Shown here: one piece after another, positions 49,169 to 60,600 of the stretch
Layout: the number at the start of each line of letters is the position of its first letter
Position numbering within the stretch: the first letter of the stretch is position 1
Assembly: GCA_002425405.1 (NCBI GenBank)
Contig: DIME01000148.1
Coordinates: 1-61,975 of the forward strand
Direction: 5' to 3'
DNA from: Candidatus Accumulibacter vicinus
GTDB taxonomy: Bacteria; Pseudomonadota; Gammaproteobacteria; Burkholderiales; Rhodocyclaceae
Length of the DNA: 61,975 nt
Program-made: the position numbers and the translations under genes
The notes under the pieces: generated by a model
Database searches by the model: none
What the model saw: the letters and a program-made list of their open reading frames with translations, nothing else
What the model was told of the DNA's origin: nothing

Positions 49169-51219
49169 TGCCGACCGCGGACGCCATCGATGCGCCGCCA
49201 GTCATCCGGAGCCGGCTGCAAAAGCTGGGTCTGCATCGGCGCGACGATCTCGTCCTGCATCTTCCCCTGCGCTACGAGGATGAAACGCGCGTCACCGCCA
49301 TCGCCGAGGCCCCCTGCGGTGTGCCGGTGCAGGTCGAGGTCCGGATCATCGATCTTTCGGTCCGGCCGGCGCCGCGTCGCCAATTGCTGGTCCGGGTCAG
49401 CGATGCGAATGCTGACGGCAGCGTCCTCGATCTGCGGTTCCTGAGCTTCTACGGCAGCCAGCAGCGGGCGCTGGAAAACGCGCGCAAATGCGGCTACAAG
49501 CTGCGCCTTTTCGGCGAAATTCGCGCCGGTTTCCTGGGTCCCGAGATGGTGCATCCACGTTACCGCATCCTCGCCGATGACGAGAAGCTGCCCGACTCCC
49601 TGACCCCCGTCTATCCCACCACTGCCGGGTTGTCGCAGGCCAGCCTGCGCCGGCTCATCGCGCGCGCGCTGCACAACGCCGACCTCGCCGAATTGCTCGA
49701 CCCCGACTGGTGCAACCGTCATTCACTGCTACCCTTTGGCACCGCCGTGACCCTGTTGCACGCGCCGCCGCCCGAGGCCTCGGAAGCGGCGCTGCAGACC
49801 TGCAGTCATCCCGCCTGGCGGCGAATCAAGTTTGATGAACTGCTGGCGCAGCAGCTTTCGCTGCGCCGTGCCTACCTGGCGCGCCGGCGCAAGGGTGCGC
49901 CGGTGCTGGCTGGCGCCGGCCGGCTTGGCCGCCGTTTCGAGGCTTCCTTGCCCTTCGCGCTGACCGGGGCGCAACGGCGTGTCGTAGCCGAGATTGCCGG
50001 CGACCTTGCCGCGCCTTACCCGATGCAGCGTCTGTTGCAGGGTGATGTCGGCTGTGGCAAGACCATCGTTGCGGCGCTGGCGGCCTGTCAGGCCATCGAG
50101 GCGGGTTATCAGGCAGCGTTCATGGCGCCAACCGAAATCCTCGCCGAGCAACATTTTCTGAAGCTGCAGGCCTGGCTCGAACCCCTGGGTGTCGAAGTGG
50201 TCTGGCTGACGGGCAGTCTCAGGAAGAGCGTCAAGCAAGCCAAACAGTTACAGGCCGCGACGACCGCGCAGCTGATCGTCGGAACACATGCGCTGATTCA
50301 GGAGAGCATCGATTTTGCCCGTCTCGGTCTCGCCATCGTAGACGAGCAGCACCGCTTCGGCGTCGTGCAGCGGCTCGAGTTGCGTCGCAAGGGCGGCAAC
50401 CCGCACCAGTTGATGATGTCTGCGACGCCGATTCCGCGCACGCTGGCGATGAGCTACTACGCCGACCTTGACGTTTCGGTGATTGATGAAATGCCGCCGG
50501 GACGGTCACCGATCAGGACGCGACTGTTTTCCGACAGCCGCCGGGAGCAGGTCATCGCCGCGGTGCGCGCGGTTGTTGCCGGCGGACGCCAGGCTTACTG
50601 GGTCTGTCCGCTGGTCGAGGAATCGGCGAAGCTGGAGTTGCAGGCAGCGCTGGAAACCTGTGCCGTGCTCAGCGCCGAACTTCCCGATCTGCGCATCGGT
50701 CTCGTGCATGGCCGTCTGCGCGGTGATGAAAAGGCGGCGGTGATGGCTGCCTTCGCTGCCGGTGAAATCGACGTCCTGGTGGCGACCACCGTCATCGAAG
50801 TCGGCGTCGATGTCGCCAACGCCACATTGATGGTCATCGAACACGCCGAACGCTTCGGACTTTCGCAACTCCACCAGTTACGCGGCCGTGTCGGCCGCGG
50901 CAGCCACGATTCGGTCTGTGTGCTGCTCTATCAGCAGCCCTTGTCGCCGACCGCACGGGCACGCCTGAAGATCATTTTCGAAAACACCGATGGCTTCGAA
51001 ATTGCTCGTCAGGATCTGCTTCTACGCGGTCCTGGCGAGTTCGTCGGAAGCCGCCAGTCGGGCGTGCCGCTGCTCCGTTATGCCGACCTCGAAGGGGATG
51101 CCGATCTCGTCGAACTGGCGCAAACCCTGGCCGTCCACTTGTTGCACGCTGATCCCGATCGCGCCAAGCGGCATTTGCGGCGCTGGCTGGGGAATCGGGA
51201 GGAGTTGTTGAAAGCGTGA
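49168..51219 (+). CDS. recG: ATP-dependent DNA helicase RecG
   Basis: 683 residues, a typical RecG length. The N-terminal wedge domain (OB fold) precedes the helicase motor: LLQGDVGCGKTIVAALAACQAIEAGYQAAFMAPTEILAEQHF (Walker A), IVDEQHRFGVVQR (motif II), MMSATPIPRTLAM (motif III), VHGRLRGDEK, and GRVGRGSHDSVCVLLY (motif VI). It regresses stalled replication forks and processes R-loops and branched DNA. The ATG overlaps the ridA stop (TGATG), so the two are co-translated. Confidence 0.96.
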   Translation: MPTADAIDAPPVIRSRLQKLGLHRRDDLVLHLPLRYEDETRVTAIAEAPCGVPVQVEVRIIDLSVRPAPRRQLLVRVSDANADGSVLDLRFLSFYGSQQRALENARKCGYKLRLFGEIRAGFLGPEMVHPRYRILADDEKLPDSLTPVYPTTAGLSQASLRRLIARALHNADLAELLDPDWCNRHSLLPFGTAVTLLHAPPPEASEAALQTCSHPAWRRIKFDELLAQQLSLRRAYLARRRKGAPVLAGAGRLGRRFEASLPFALTGAQRRVVAEIAGDLAAPYPMQRLLQGDVGCGKTIVAALAACQAIEAGYQAAFMAPTEILAEQHFLKLQAWLEPLGVEVVWLTGSLRKSVKQAKQLQAATTAQLIVGTHALIQESIDFARLGLAIVDEQHRFGVVQRLELRRKGGNPHQLMMSATPIPRTLAMSYYADLDVSVIDEMPPGRSPIRTRLFSDSRREQVIAAVRAVVAGGRQAYWVCPLVEESAKLELQAALETCAVLSAELPDLRIGLVHGRLRGDEKAAVMAAFAAGEIDVLVATTVIEVGVDVANATLMVIEHAERFGLSQLHQLRGRVGRGSHDSVCVLLYQQPLSPTARARLKIIFENTDGFEIARQDLLLRGPGEFVGSRQSGVPLLRYADLEGDADLVELAQTLAVHLLHADPDRAKRHLRRWLGNREELLKA

Positions 51220-52542
51220 CTCGTGTCCAGACGCGCGCGCGCCGGGGAAGATTGTCCGAATTGCCGAGGAAACAGGCCGGCGATAGAGGGCGTGGTCCGG
51301 ATTGCCTCTGGACCTCATCGGATCGGCAGGGGCGAAAACCGTTACCGGTTCTTGCCGGGGGAAAACCATCATGCATTTCAAGCATCAGCAGGATGGCAAA
51401 CTCGATCTTCATGTGAATCCGATGCATCGTGAACATTTCCCTTCCTCCTCGGATGACCATCTGATTTCGTCGATAACGAGGCAGGAGCGTTTGCTGACGA
51501 TATGCTCGCTGTCGCTGGCCGGGTGGGGTGACCTGGGTCATGGCCGGAGTCCTCCTCGGAAACGTTTGAAGTCGTGGTTGGCCGGTGCCCCGCTGGTGAC
51601 GCGGGTCGCCTGAAGCCGCCTGGTCGCTGGACGATTGCGAGAGCGACTGGGCGGTCGCCGAGACCTGGCCCGAGGCATTGACGTGAATGACGTGGTGGAA
51701 GGTTTCACCGACCGGAACAATGGGATTTACCATCGGGAAGCTTTCTCCTGTATTCAATGGGGCGCGCCGCAGGGCGGGAACCGATGCACTTCCCTGGACA
51801 AACGACCTGCAGTGCGGCAGAAATTGGTAAAAATAGTGAAGGGGGGTGCTGTCAGTCCGGCTTCTAGGAGGTTGCTGGTAAATACTGCCGGAAAGACAGT
51901 TAATCTTCATTACGGCGCCCGGCAGAACAAACTTGAGCCCAATTATGGATATTTATTGACTTTCCGCCGCACTGCTCCAGCCCATCCATCGTGGGTGTCG
52001 AAAAGAAGCCCTTGCCGCACCTGCGGTGCCCGACCCACAGAATCCTGCACGGGTAATCGTGGTTGAAATTTCCTGGCTGAGTTTCAGCATGACCCACAAC
52101 ATCCAGGACGACTTCCTCCGGAAGTTCGCCCATGAGGACAGGAGCGTCGTGGTTGCCAAACTGTTGCAGGAGGCCGTCGCTCAGGCATGGCGCAAGCCGC
52201 CAAGAGATGATGTGTCCTGAGCGGGAACGCACGCTGGTCAGCGAGGAAGAACTCCGTCGTGTCCGCGCAGAAGGCGGCCTTTGCCGCGACTGCTGACGCT
52301 AAATGCCCGCGTGATTCTCAAGTGACTGTCTGCTGGAAGTCGTTGCCGTGTCGATTCGCGAACGGCCCTGATGTGACCGCCGATCCTGCGAAATCGTTGG
52401 CGTAACCTTCACATGGGCGGTCATGACTGGAGTCCTTTCCGGTCCAGTGGGACCTCGACGTTCTCCAGTACCGGTTCGCCATCCCGGCGGTGGCGACGGG
52501 CGTGCCTGCTGCTGCGCAGTCACGCCCGGACTGTGGTGGTGG
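51220..52542. other. Gene-poor 1.3-kb stretch with possible gene remnants
   Basis: No frame here shows a recognisable family. On the minus strand an ORF beginning at the ATG at 51733 (AGGAGAAAG upstream) reads well for about 40 residues (VGETFHHVIHVNASGQVSA...) and then runs into recG, which suggests a frameshift or false frame. A 25-base imperfect repeat (51536-51560 and 52419-52443) places an AGGA-type site before ATGACC on the minus strand twice. A plus-strand remnant is listed separately. The local base composition is more mixed (including an AT-rich patch at 51830-51970) than in the flanking genes. Confidence 0.5.
52026..52289 (+). pseudogene. Possible degraded antitoxin-like remnant
   Basis: Frame 52026-52220 reads SMTHNIQDDFLRKFAHEDRSVVVAKLLQEAVAQAWRK before a stop. 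A different frame (52207-52289) continues with a plausible acidic helix (RERTLVSEEELRRVRAEGG). Together they would look like one small helical protein broken by a frameshift, in the manner of small ribbon-helix or antitoxin proteins. There is no ribosome site. This is a weak call based on amino-acid pattern only. Confidence 0.2.
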
Positions 52543-53511
52543 CTACTTGCAGTGTTTGGGTTGCGCAATGCCGGTCTGTACAGCAGGATTGTAGCCAGCG
52601 CCGTCGCCTACCGCCTTTTGCGCCGCGGGGGCTGCCGCCGCATTCATTGCCGCAGGCAGCGCCTTGCTGAGCTTGTCATACTGATTGTCGAGACACTGCG
52701 TGTTCAGGGGGGTTTGTTGCGAGCACGATGCCTCTCCCGCCAGAGCCTCCTTGACCTCCTGGACGCTGCCCAGGTAGGCGCCCCACTTGAACTCGAGGAA
52801 ATAGGCGTCGGCGCAGGTCACGTTCGGAAACTTGTCCGCACAACTCAGTTCGTCGTCATCCTTGGCGGCTCCCGGAGGATCGCATTTGACGTAGCCACAG
52901 CTTCCACGCACCCAGGCCGAAAGGGTCCGCAGCGGGTCGTCCTGCAAGGCACTGATGCTCTTGGGAAGCTGGCTGGGCGTGATGTCACTGCCGGCCGGAT
53001 CCTTCAGCCAGGTATCGTGCTGTTTGATCATCGCCTGCCAGAAGGCGTCTTCTTTCATGTTCGACCAGTCGGCGATCAGGAACGCATAGACCTTCTTGTC
53101 CTTGTCCTTGATGTCGGCATTCCAGACGGCGGTGGAGAGATGATGGTGGTCGGTCAGGTAGAAGACGCCACCCGGCCCTCGCACCATGGGAACCCAGCGG
53201 TTGTCGGCCAGCAGATAGTCGTCGAGTTTTCCTGCCTTGGCTTTGCTCGATATCTTTTCCGCCTTGCATTCGACCGCGTCCATTCCCACTGCCGATTGTG
53301 TCGGATGGAGTGCCTTGACGTCGATGATGCACCCTCTTTTCTTCTTTTCCTTGAGCGTGATGATCCCTTCGTCATTAGGCCGGGCGACCCTGGTATTCTT
53401 GCCGCATTGCGGGATGGCCGCATCCCCCTGGTCCTTGCCTTTTTTGGCTTCAGCGGTTCCGGCCAGGCCAAGCACCAGCAATCCTGAAAGCATGATCGTG
53501 ACTGTGCGCAT
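52543..53511 (-). CDS. Secreted ParB-like (ParBc_2) protein
   Basis: 322 residues. A signal peptide (VTIMLSGLLVLGLAGTAEA) is followed by a domain with the ParBc_2 layout. It has DDYLLADNRWVPMVRGPGGVFYLTDHHHLSTAVW (the GP-G---DHHH motif), YAFLIADWSNMKEDAFWQAM, then LPKSISALQDDPLRTLSAWVRGSCGYVK and a YFLEFKWGAYLG segment. At least six Cys in the second half suggest disulfide bonds, fitting export. Family members are described as putative ParB-like nucleases; activity is unproven. It lies downstream of the unknown protein and the helicase on the same strand. Confidence 0.78.
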   Translation of the reverse strand: MRTVTIMLSGLLVLGLAGTAEAKKGKDQGDAAIPQCGKNTRVARPNDEGIITLKEKKKRGCIIDVKALHPTQSAVGMDAVECKAEKISSKAKAGKLDDYLLADNRWVPMVRGPGGVFYLTDHHHLSTAVWNADIKDKDKKVYAFLIADWSNMKEDAFWQAMIKQHDTWLKDPAGSDITPSQLPKSISALQDDPLRTLSAWVRGSCGYVKCDPPGAAKDDDELSCADKFPNVTCADAYFLEFKWGAYLGSVQEVKEALAGEASCSQQTPLNTQCLDNQYDKLSKALPAAMNAAAAPAAQKAVGDGAGYNPAVQTGIAQPKHCK

Positions 53512-53675
53512 CTCGTTCCTCCTCTGTTAAACCAATGGGAAACAAATCACCGTAGGCATTGCAGCCGCCCGCGCGCAGTATCCGCGGCATGGTCGGCGAA
53601 GTCAATTCTCAGCCGGTGGGTGAGCAGCCAAGACTTGCCTGCAGATAACATCGGTCGGCCGTTCAGGAGATCATC

Positions 53676-54629
53676 TTAGGTTTTTCGGGCTCCGGCAGAC
53701 CAATCGACTGGCCAGCCATCAAGCACTTTTCCTAGCGGATTGGCGTAGGTGGGTACAATGCTCGCATGGATGACATCGAGCAAGGCTTGCAGTTGGCCAT
53801 TCCAGGATGCTGCACGTGCGCGTGATGATGTCGTTGCTTGCGTGGCTCCGTCGCTGTTGACAGGACTGGCGCCGGAACTGGAATTGCTGGCCTTGATGCC
53901 GACGGCAGTCGAGCTGGCCCGGGGAGCAAGGTCGGTGACGCTACCGCCATAGAGATGACTGGCCTGTTCAGCCTGTTCGCTGCTGCCATACCAGGCGGCG
54001 ACCCTGCCATTGAACATCACGTAGTGGCGAGGTGATTCTCCTGTGGCCGCTTGTGTTGCGAAGCGGGTCGGGTCGATCCCCTTGTTTTGTGTCACGTCGG
54101 TGTGCGCCACGAGCTGAAGGGACTGCGCCAGGGCGGCTGCCTCTTCGAGTCTCCTGATGGCGCCAGGACCTTTGGCCGCCACGTTGGCGTCCCGGGTCCA
54201 GTCGTAGGCGGTTCCCAATCCACCGGCAATCAGGTCATCGAAATCGATCCCATGGTCCGAACCGGTTCCTCTGTAAAGCTCATAGGGCTTGTAGCCAACG
54301 CCAGCGGCATCGAGTTGGGTGCCCAGTCCCTTGAGATCGTTCAGGCTGATTCCAAGCTGCTGCGTGTTGCGCAGGATACTCTCTGCGCAGAAGGCCGAGG
54401 TCGTCAATCGGTTCCCTTCCTGATCGAGGTAAACCATTCGCAACGGAATACCGTCGGAATTCAGGTCGACCCCAAGACGTCCGGAAACGAAGCCGGCTGC
54501 CAGGTTGCCGGTCAATTTGACCGCATTCGCGAGAGATTCGGCAAAATTTGCCGCATTGGTCGGTTTGTTGGGTGTCGCGGTGGCTGTCGATGCCGATCTT
54601 GTCGCGGCTGCCGAAGAAGAAATTTCCAT
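53676..54629 (-). CDS. Conserved-looking protein of unknown function
   Basis: 317 residues from the ATG at 54629 (AAAGG upstream). I do not recognise a family. The first 30 residues are Ser/Ala/Thr-rich and low in complexity, without a signal peptide. The middle holds a possible calcium-loop-like DLNSDGIPLRMVYLDQEGN and a GTGSDHGIDFDDLIAGGLGTAYDWTRDANVAAKG segment. A later stretch, HYVMFNGRVAAWYGSSEQAEQASHLYGGSV, looks like a folded domain. The tail is again Ser/Ala-rich. It begins 67 bases after the stop of the large helicase on the same strand, so they may be co-transcribed. Confidence 0.6.
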   Translation of the reverse strand: MEISSSAAATRSASTATATPNKPTNAANFAESLANAVKLTGNLAAGFVSGRLGVDLNSDGIPLRMVYLDQEGNRLTTSAFCAESILRNTQQLGISLNDLKGLGTQLDAAGVGYKPYELYRGTGSDHGIDFDDLIAGGLGTAYDWTRDANVAAKGPGAIRRLEEAAALAQSLQLVAHTDVTQNKGIDPTRFATQAATGESPRHYVMFNGRVAAWYGSSEQAEQASHLYGGSVTDLAPRASSTAVGIKASNSSSGASPVNSDGATQATTSSRARAASWNGQLQALLDVIHASIVPTYANPLGKVLDGWPVDWSAGARKT

Positions 54630-54695
54630 CGTGTGCCTTTCAAAGTAAGTGCTTGACCGAAGCAAATATTGTGCCAGATGGTTTGTTGAGATTCT

Positions 54696-57600
54696 TCATG
54701 CTGCGGAACAACGATTCTGATCGCTGGCTACGGATTCCAGCCGCACGTCGGCAGCGGCGTCTCCGCTGACCGCAGCAGTCGACGCAGCAGGGTTGGCGGC
54801 TGCGGCCTCCGCGGTGCGCCGGCGGCGGCTCTTTTCAAGTAGCCTGCGCAAGTCGGTGTCGATTTTTTCGAGCGTGCCGGCGGCATCGATCCACCAGTCG
54901 GTCGACCAGACACGCAAAATTTCCCAGCCGAGGCCACGCAACACCTGTTCGCGCAGCTTGTCGCGGTCGCGCGCGGTCGCTGCGCGGTGATAGGTGGCGC
55001 CGTCGCATTCGATACCGCTCAGGTAGACGCCCTGGGCATCGGGATGGACGACCGCCAGATCGACGCGGAAGGACGAGGCGCCGACCTGGGTGTGCAATTC
55101 CCAACCCTGGTGGGTGAGTGCGGCAGCGACGGCTTCCTCGAACGGGCTTTCAAAACCGCCGAGGCTGCCAGTATTGGCCGTGGCCAGCGCCGGCACGCCG
55201 CGTTCGGCGAAATCGAGGAAGTGCTTGAGATCGCGAACACCGATGGCCTGCGTGCGGGCAAGGTTCATCTGTTCTGCCCTGAGGCTCGAAAAGATTCGCA
55301 GTTCATGACGGGCGCGGGTAATGGCAACGTTGAGCCGCCGCTCGCCGCCAGCGCGGTTCATCGGGCCGAAGTTCATCGACACGACGCCCGTGTGGTCGGG
55401 GCCATAAGTGATCGAGAAGTAGACGATGTCGCGCTCGTCGCCCTGGACGCTTTCGAGGTTCTTGACGAAGACCGGTTCCAGTTCCGCGTCGGCGAAGTGT
55501 GGCTCGATCGACGGATCGCGACGCCGCTCTTCGTCGAGCAGATCCTCGATCAACGCCTGTTGCTCGGCATTAAAAGTAACGACCCCGATGGTCAGCCGTG
55601 ATTCCCGGAAACCGGGGGACTTCAGACGTTCGACCAGATCGGCAACCAGTGCTTTCGCTTCGGGCTTGTTGATGCGCGCGCTGCCTCTCTCGTAGACGCC
55701 CTGATCTACGTGATGAAAACTCACCGCGTGGTCGGTAGTGACCGGCGAAGGGAAGGTTACCAGCGAGCCGCCGTAGTAGCGGTGGTTCGAGAAGGCGATC
55801 AGGCTCTCGTGGCGGCTGCGGTAATGCCAGGCCAGGTTCATTGTCGGCAGGTTGGCACCGATGCATTCATCGAGAATACTTTCGAGGTCGGCTTCGACAT
55901 CTTCTTCGTCGAATTCCGATTCGGCGCGGTCGAAGAAGTTGGTCGGCGGCAACTGCCGTGGGTCGCCGACCATGACCACTTGGCGGCCACGCGCGATCGC
56001 ACCGATGGCATCCCAGACCGGGATCTGCGAGGCTTCGTCGAAGACCACAAGATCAAAGGTGCTGGCATCGGTAGTCAGGTACTGGGCAATCGACAGCGGG
56101 CTCATCAGCAGGCACGGCGTCAGTTGCGTCAGCGCTGTCGGGATGCGCCGGATCAGCTCGCGCAGCGGCAGATGCCGCTTCTTCTTGTGGATCTCGTGGC
56201 GCAGGATTCCCCATTCGGAGCTGCGGGTTCCCCCGTCCTGCGTCGGCAGTGCGGCGCACAGCCCGGCGCGAACGCGTGCCCGCGTGAGTTCGGTAAAGCG
56301 CTCGTCGAGAGCGCGGAAATCGTTGATGCGCTGCTCGTGTTCGGCGGCGACGAAGCCGCGGATGATCGGTTCCTCATCAACCACGGCGTTCAACCACCAG
56401 CGGCTGTAGTTGATCTCGAAAGCATGGCGTAGCGTGCCCGGCGCGATTTCTCCTTTCTCGATCGCCGTGACCAGCGGCGCCAAGCCGAGATCCTGTGCCT
56501 GTTTACCGACCTTGCGCCAGGCACACCAGGCATGCAGCCGGTTTGCCGAGCGGAGAATCGCGGTGCAGCGCTGATCCAGCTGATCGAGCGGGATATCCGC
56601 AAACGCGTCACGAGCCTCTTCCGAAAAGCTGCCGGTCGCACAGAGACGATTGATTACCGGCGGCAGCGCACCGCAGGCGTCAAGGTATGCGTCGGCAGCG
56701 CCGGCAAGCGGACCAGCGGGATCGAGACAAGCGCCGTTGTCGCCAAGGAGACGTTGCAGCGACACCTTGACGGCGGTGACCTCATCGGGTGAGTCGGCGA
56801 GTTTGGCGATTGTCGCTGCGACCGATACCTGAAACTTCAGCGCCTGGTCGAGCTGGTCGATGCGGGTCTGCAGACCACACCAGAGGCCGGCACCGACTTC
56901 GCGAAGGTCTTCGTAATGGTCGAGCTGTTCTTCGACGCGGGCGCGTTGCTGTAGCCAGTGATGGTCTGCCGCCAAGGTGGTTCCGCAGTGGCCACGCGCC
57001 ACGCTGGCGTGCGCGCCGGCGAGTTGGCCGGACTCACGAATCGCCTGCAGTGCACTCTGGAAGTGGAGCGCTGCGGTGAGGAGTTCCGGACGGGTACCAA
57101 GACCGGCCCAGAGGTGCTCGGTGGGCGAACCGAGAGGGTCCAGCGTCTGCAGCTCGGCATCGAGTGCCTGCAAGCGGTAGAGCTGTTGCAACTGCCGAGC
57201 CAGGCGGTTGCCACAGTGACCGTCGGCGACTGCCGGGAAGCGATCAACCCTGCTGCAGGGCTGCTCGATGTGCAGGGCTCGCAGCGCTTGCTGGAAGTGG
57301 AGCGCGCACTCGGCATGTTCTGGCCGCGTTCCGAGGCCGGCCCAGACGCCGTCGGTTGCGTCGCTGATCGCCAGCGTCTGTACCTGCGCGCGCAGCGATC
57401 GGATCCTGGCGAGCGCCAGTAGGTCGCCGGCAATCTCCGGCTCGCCGGTATCGGCCAGGACGGTCTGCAGCGTCGCGCGAAGCCGGCGTTTGGCCAGCCA
57501 GGACATCGGCCACATGGCCTGTTCGGCCTTTACCCAGTCACGCTGGAGTTGGGCCACGTTCAACTGTTCGACCTGCGGGTTGTACACCACCGACAACTGT

Positions 57601-60600
57601 CCGCTCAGGCGGCGAATCTCGGTGAGGAGTCGCAGGCCCTGCTGTAGATCCTCGATGACCGCTGCCGACCAGGGCTCACCGATCTGCGCGAAGATCTCGC
57701 GGCGCTGCTGCAGCAAGGCCAGTCCACGCCAACAGGCACTGACCACGGCCTCCGGCCAGGGCGGCGAAATTTCGCCGCTCATTTCGCGGTGTCTGGTAAG
57801 CAAATCCCGAGCAGCCTGCAAACGTTCGACAATGCTTGCAGTGTCGGTACGCAGGACGAATCGCCAGTCGTGGCCTGCGGCCTGCGGCAGGATTCTTGCG
57901 AGGATGCCGAGGGCACTACGCCGACGACGGTCAAGTGGCGTGCGCGGCAGTCCGCTGACATGACAGAAGTGCTCCGCGGCGTTCTGCAGAACCTGCAGTG
58001 CACGCTGGGCATCGCGCACGCTCTCGATGAAAGTTTGTTGCCAGCTGGGTGACCAGTCGGCGTGTCCGACCACCGCCAGCGGGCCGTTCCCGAGATCCGT
58101 CTGGCCGACTGCCTGTGCATTGACTTGCAGGCGGTCGGTAAGCTCGCGCATCGCGGTCATCGCGGCCGCATCGTGAGCATCGGCGCTGTGCCACGACAGG
58201 GTCAGCACCGGCACCTTGCTGGCCGTCTCGCCGCCCTCACCCTGGAGCACGCGCCCGATGGCCCGGTAAATCGTCATGCCATTCGGGTGTTGCAGATGCA
58301 GACGTTCGACATAGACGTTGAGCTGGTCGCGCAAATCTTGCAGGCGCTGCGCTTCGACGCGCCAGGCGTCGGCATCGATGCCGCCTCGCGCCGTCCAGGC
58401 TGCCTGCAACTGCGCCAGGACGTCGAGCTTTCTGGCTTTGCTGGAATGCAGTTCGAGGCAGAATTCACCGAGACCGACTTCGCGCAGGCGCCGGTAGACC
58501 ATATCGAGCGCCGCCATCTTTTCGGAGACGAAGAGTACCCGCTTGCCCTCGGCCAGGCACTGCGCGATGAGGTTGGCGATGGTCTGGCTCTTGCCGGTTC
58601 CCGGCGGTCCGATGAGGACGAAGTCCTTGCCGCGCACGGCGGCGATGATCGCGGAAAGTTGCGATGAATCCGCGGCCAGCGGGCAGAAGGTCTGCTCCGG
58701 CGCGAACTCGCGGTCCAGCCGGGTGCGATCGGGAAAAGCCAGTTGCGCGGGATAGCTCTCGCGCGGCGTGTCGATCAGATGACGGACAACGGGATTGTCG
58801 CGTAATTGCTCGGTGCGCTCGCTGAGGTCTTTCCACATCAGATGCTTGGCGAATGAGAACATCGACAGCACGACTTCTTCGCTGACTTCCCAGCCCTTGA
58901 TGTCCTTGATCGCCTGCGACACCGATCGCCAGATCGCCGCGACGTCGAGGCCACCTTGATCCCTGGGCAGTTCGCCGTCGGCAACCCCGAGACTGAGTTT
59001 GAAATCCTGGCGCAGCATCTCGATCAGCGTCGGGTTGAAGCGCGGTTCGTCGTCATGCAGGGTCAGGGTGAAACCCGAGCGGACACTGCGGCGGTTCAAG
59101 GTTACTGGCACCAGCAACAGTGGTGCGCGGTAGCGTTGCCCGATCCGCTGTTCGCCTTTTTCGTCGCGGCTCCAGCAAAGGAAACCGAGTGCGAGGAAGA
59201 GGGTGTTCGCGCCGCCCTCCTGGAGCGTGTTGCGAGCCGTGCGATAGAGATCGACCAGGCGGCTGTCGAGTTCATCGTCCGTGATCGCGATAAAGATCTC
59301 CCGGCGTTGCAGAGCGTCAAGGGCATGCTGGCGGCGCAGATCTTCGCGCTCGCGCGCTTCGTGGATGGCCAGATTGCGAGGGTCGGTACCGTTCATGAGC
59401 TCGGGCTGGGGCAGCAGCTTCAAGGGCAGCATCTCCGATAGCCGATCTTCAAGCGCAGCGGCGTCGGGAGCCTCGAGCGTCAGCGCCTGTTTGCTGCTGC
59501 GGAAATTCAGCAGCTTGTTGCGCAGCGACAGGTCGAGCAGTTTGCGCTGCCAGCGCGCGAGGCGATCCGCGGGCTTGAGCGTCGCCGGGTCCGCTTCTCC
59601 GGAAATATCTTCGTCCGGCAGTTCGGGCGCTTCGGTAAATGCCGGTTCGAGTGTCGCTGGTGGCTCGCCGATGGTCGCGGTGCTGGGCCGGTCGACACTC
59701 GCCAGTGGCTTGATCCGCTGTAGGCGGGCGCGCCGGATGTCGACCGCGAGTTCGAAGACGTCCTCCTCGAAGATGTTCTGCTCGCCGCACTGGACGGCAT
59801 AAGAAAACGCCGGCGCCGGCCGCTGCGTCACCAGCGTGGATTCGAAAAGCAGCAATTCCTTGAGCTTGACACGTTTGCGCAGGGCCGAGACGTCGTCGAC
59901 GACGCTGCTCGAAAACTCTTCGGGCTTGAGCCAGACGCCGGCGAAGGCGTGCTCCTTGGTGAACACCAGCAGCGGATTCAGACCGGCCTGCTCGATCGCC
60001 GAGGAGAACAGCAGCGCTAGGTCCAGGCAGGTCGCGAGCCCCTGTTCGGCAAGCTGGGTCGGTCCGCGCACCTTCTGGCCACTGTGTTCGAAACTCGCCG
60101 GTGGCAGCGCGTAGTCGAGCCCCATGGCGGCGACGGCACTCCAGATGCCGGAGCCGATTTCCCAGGCACGCCGGGGACCGCCCTGGTAGCCATTCAGCGC
60201 CGGGCTCCGGCCGTTCCTGCGCAGCACCTCGGCGGCCTGCTTGAGCAGGCGCTCGACGGCCGGGTCATTGGGTTGCACGAAAGCGGCGACCATGTCCGGG
60301 AGTTGTGACAGCCCGCCCCACTGGTTGCGAGGCAGGAGCTGCACGCAGCGTTCGAGTCGCGCCAGTTCGCAGGCGGTATCGCCACGGCGACGCAGGACGA
60401 TGGAGGCAGTCGCCGTTTCGGCCTCGGTCAGGCGGCCCAGCAGCGCCGCATCGAGCCGCACATCGACATCGCTGATACGGTAGTGTTGGCCTGCTCCGAG
60501 CGCTTCGATCTGCCAAACCTTCGTTTGCAGGAATGCCGGCGTCGATTCGATGCAAAGTTCCAGACTTTCGAGTGCCTCATCGGTGTCGTTGACGATACTC

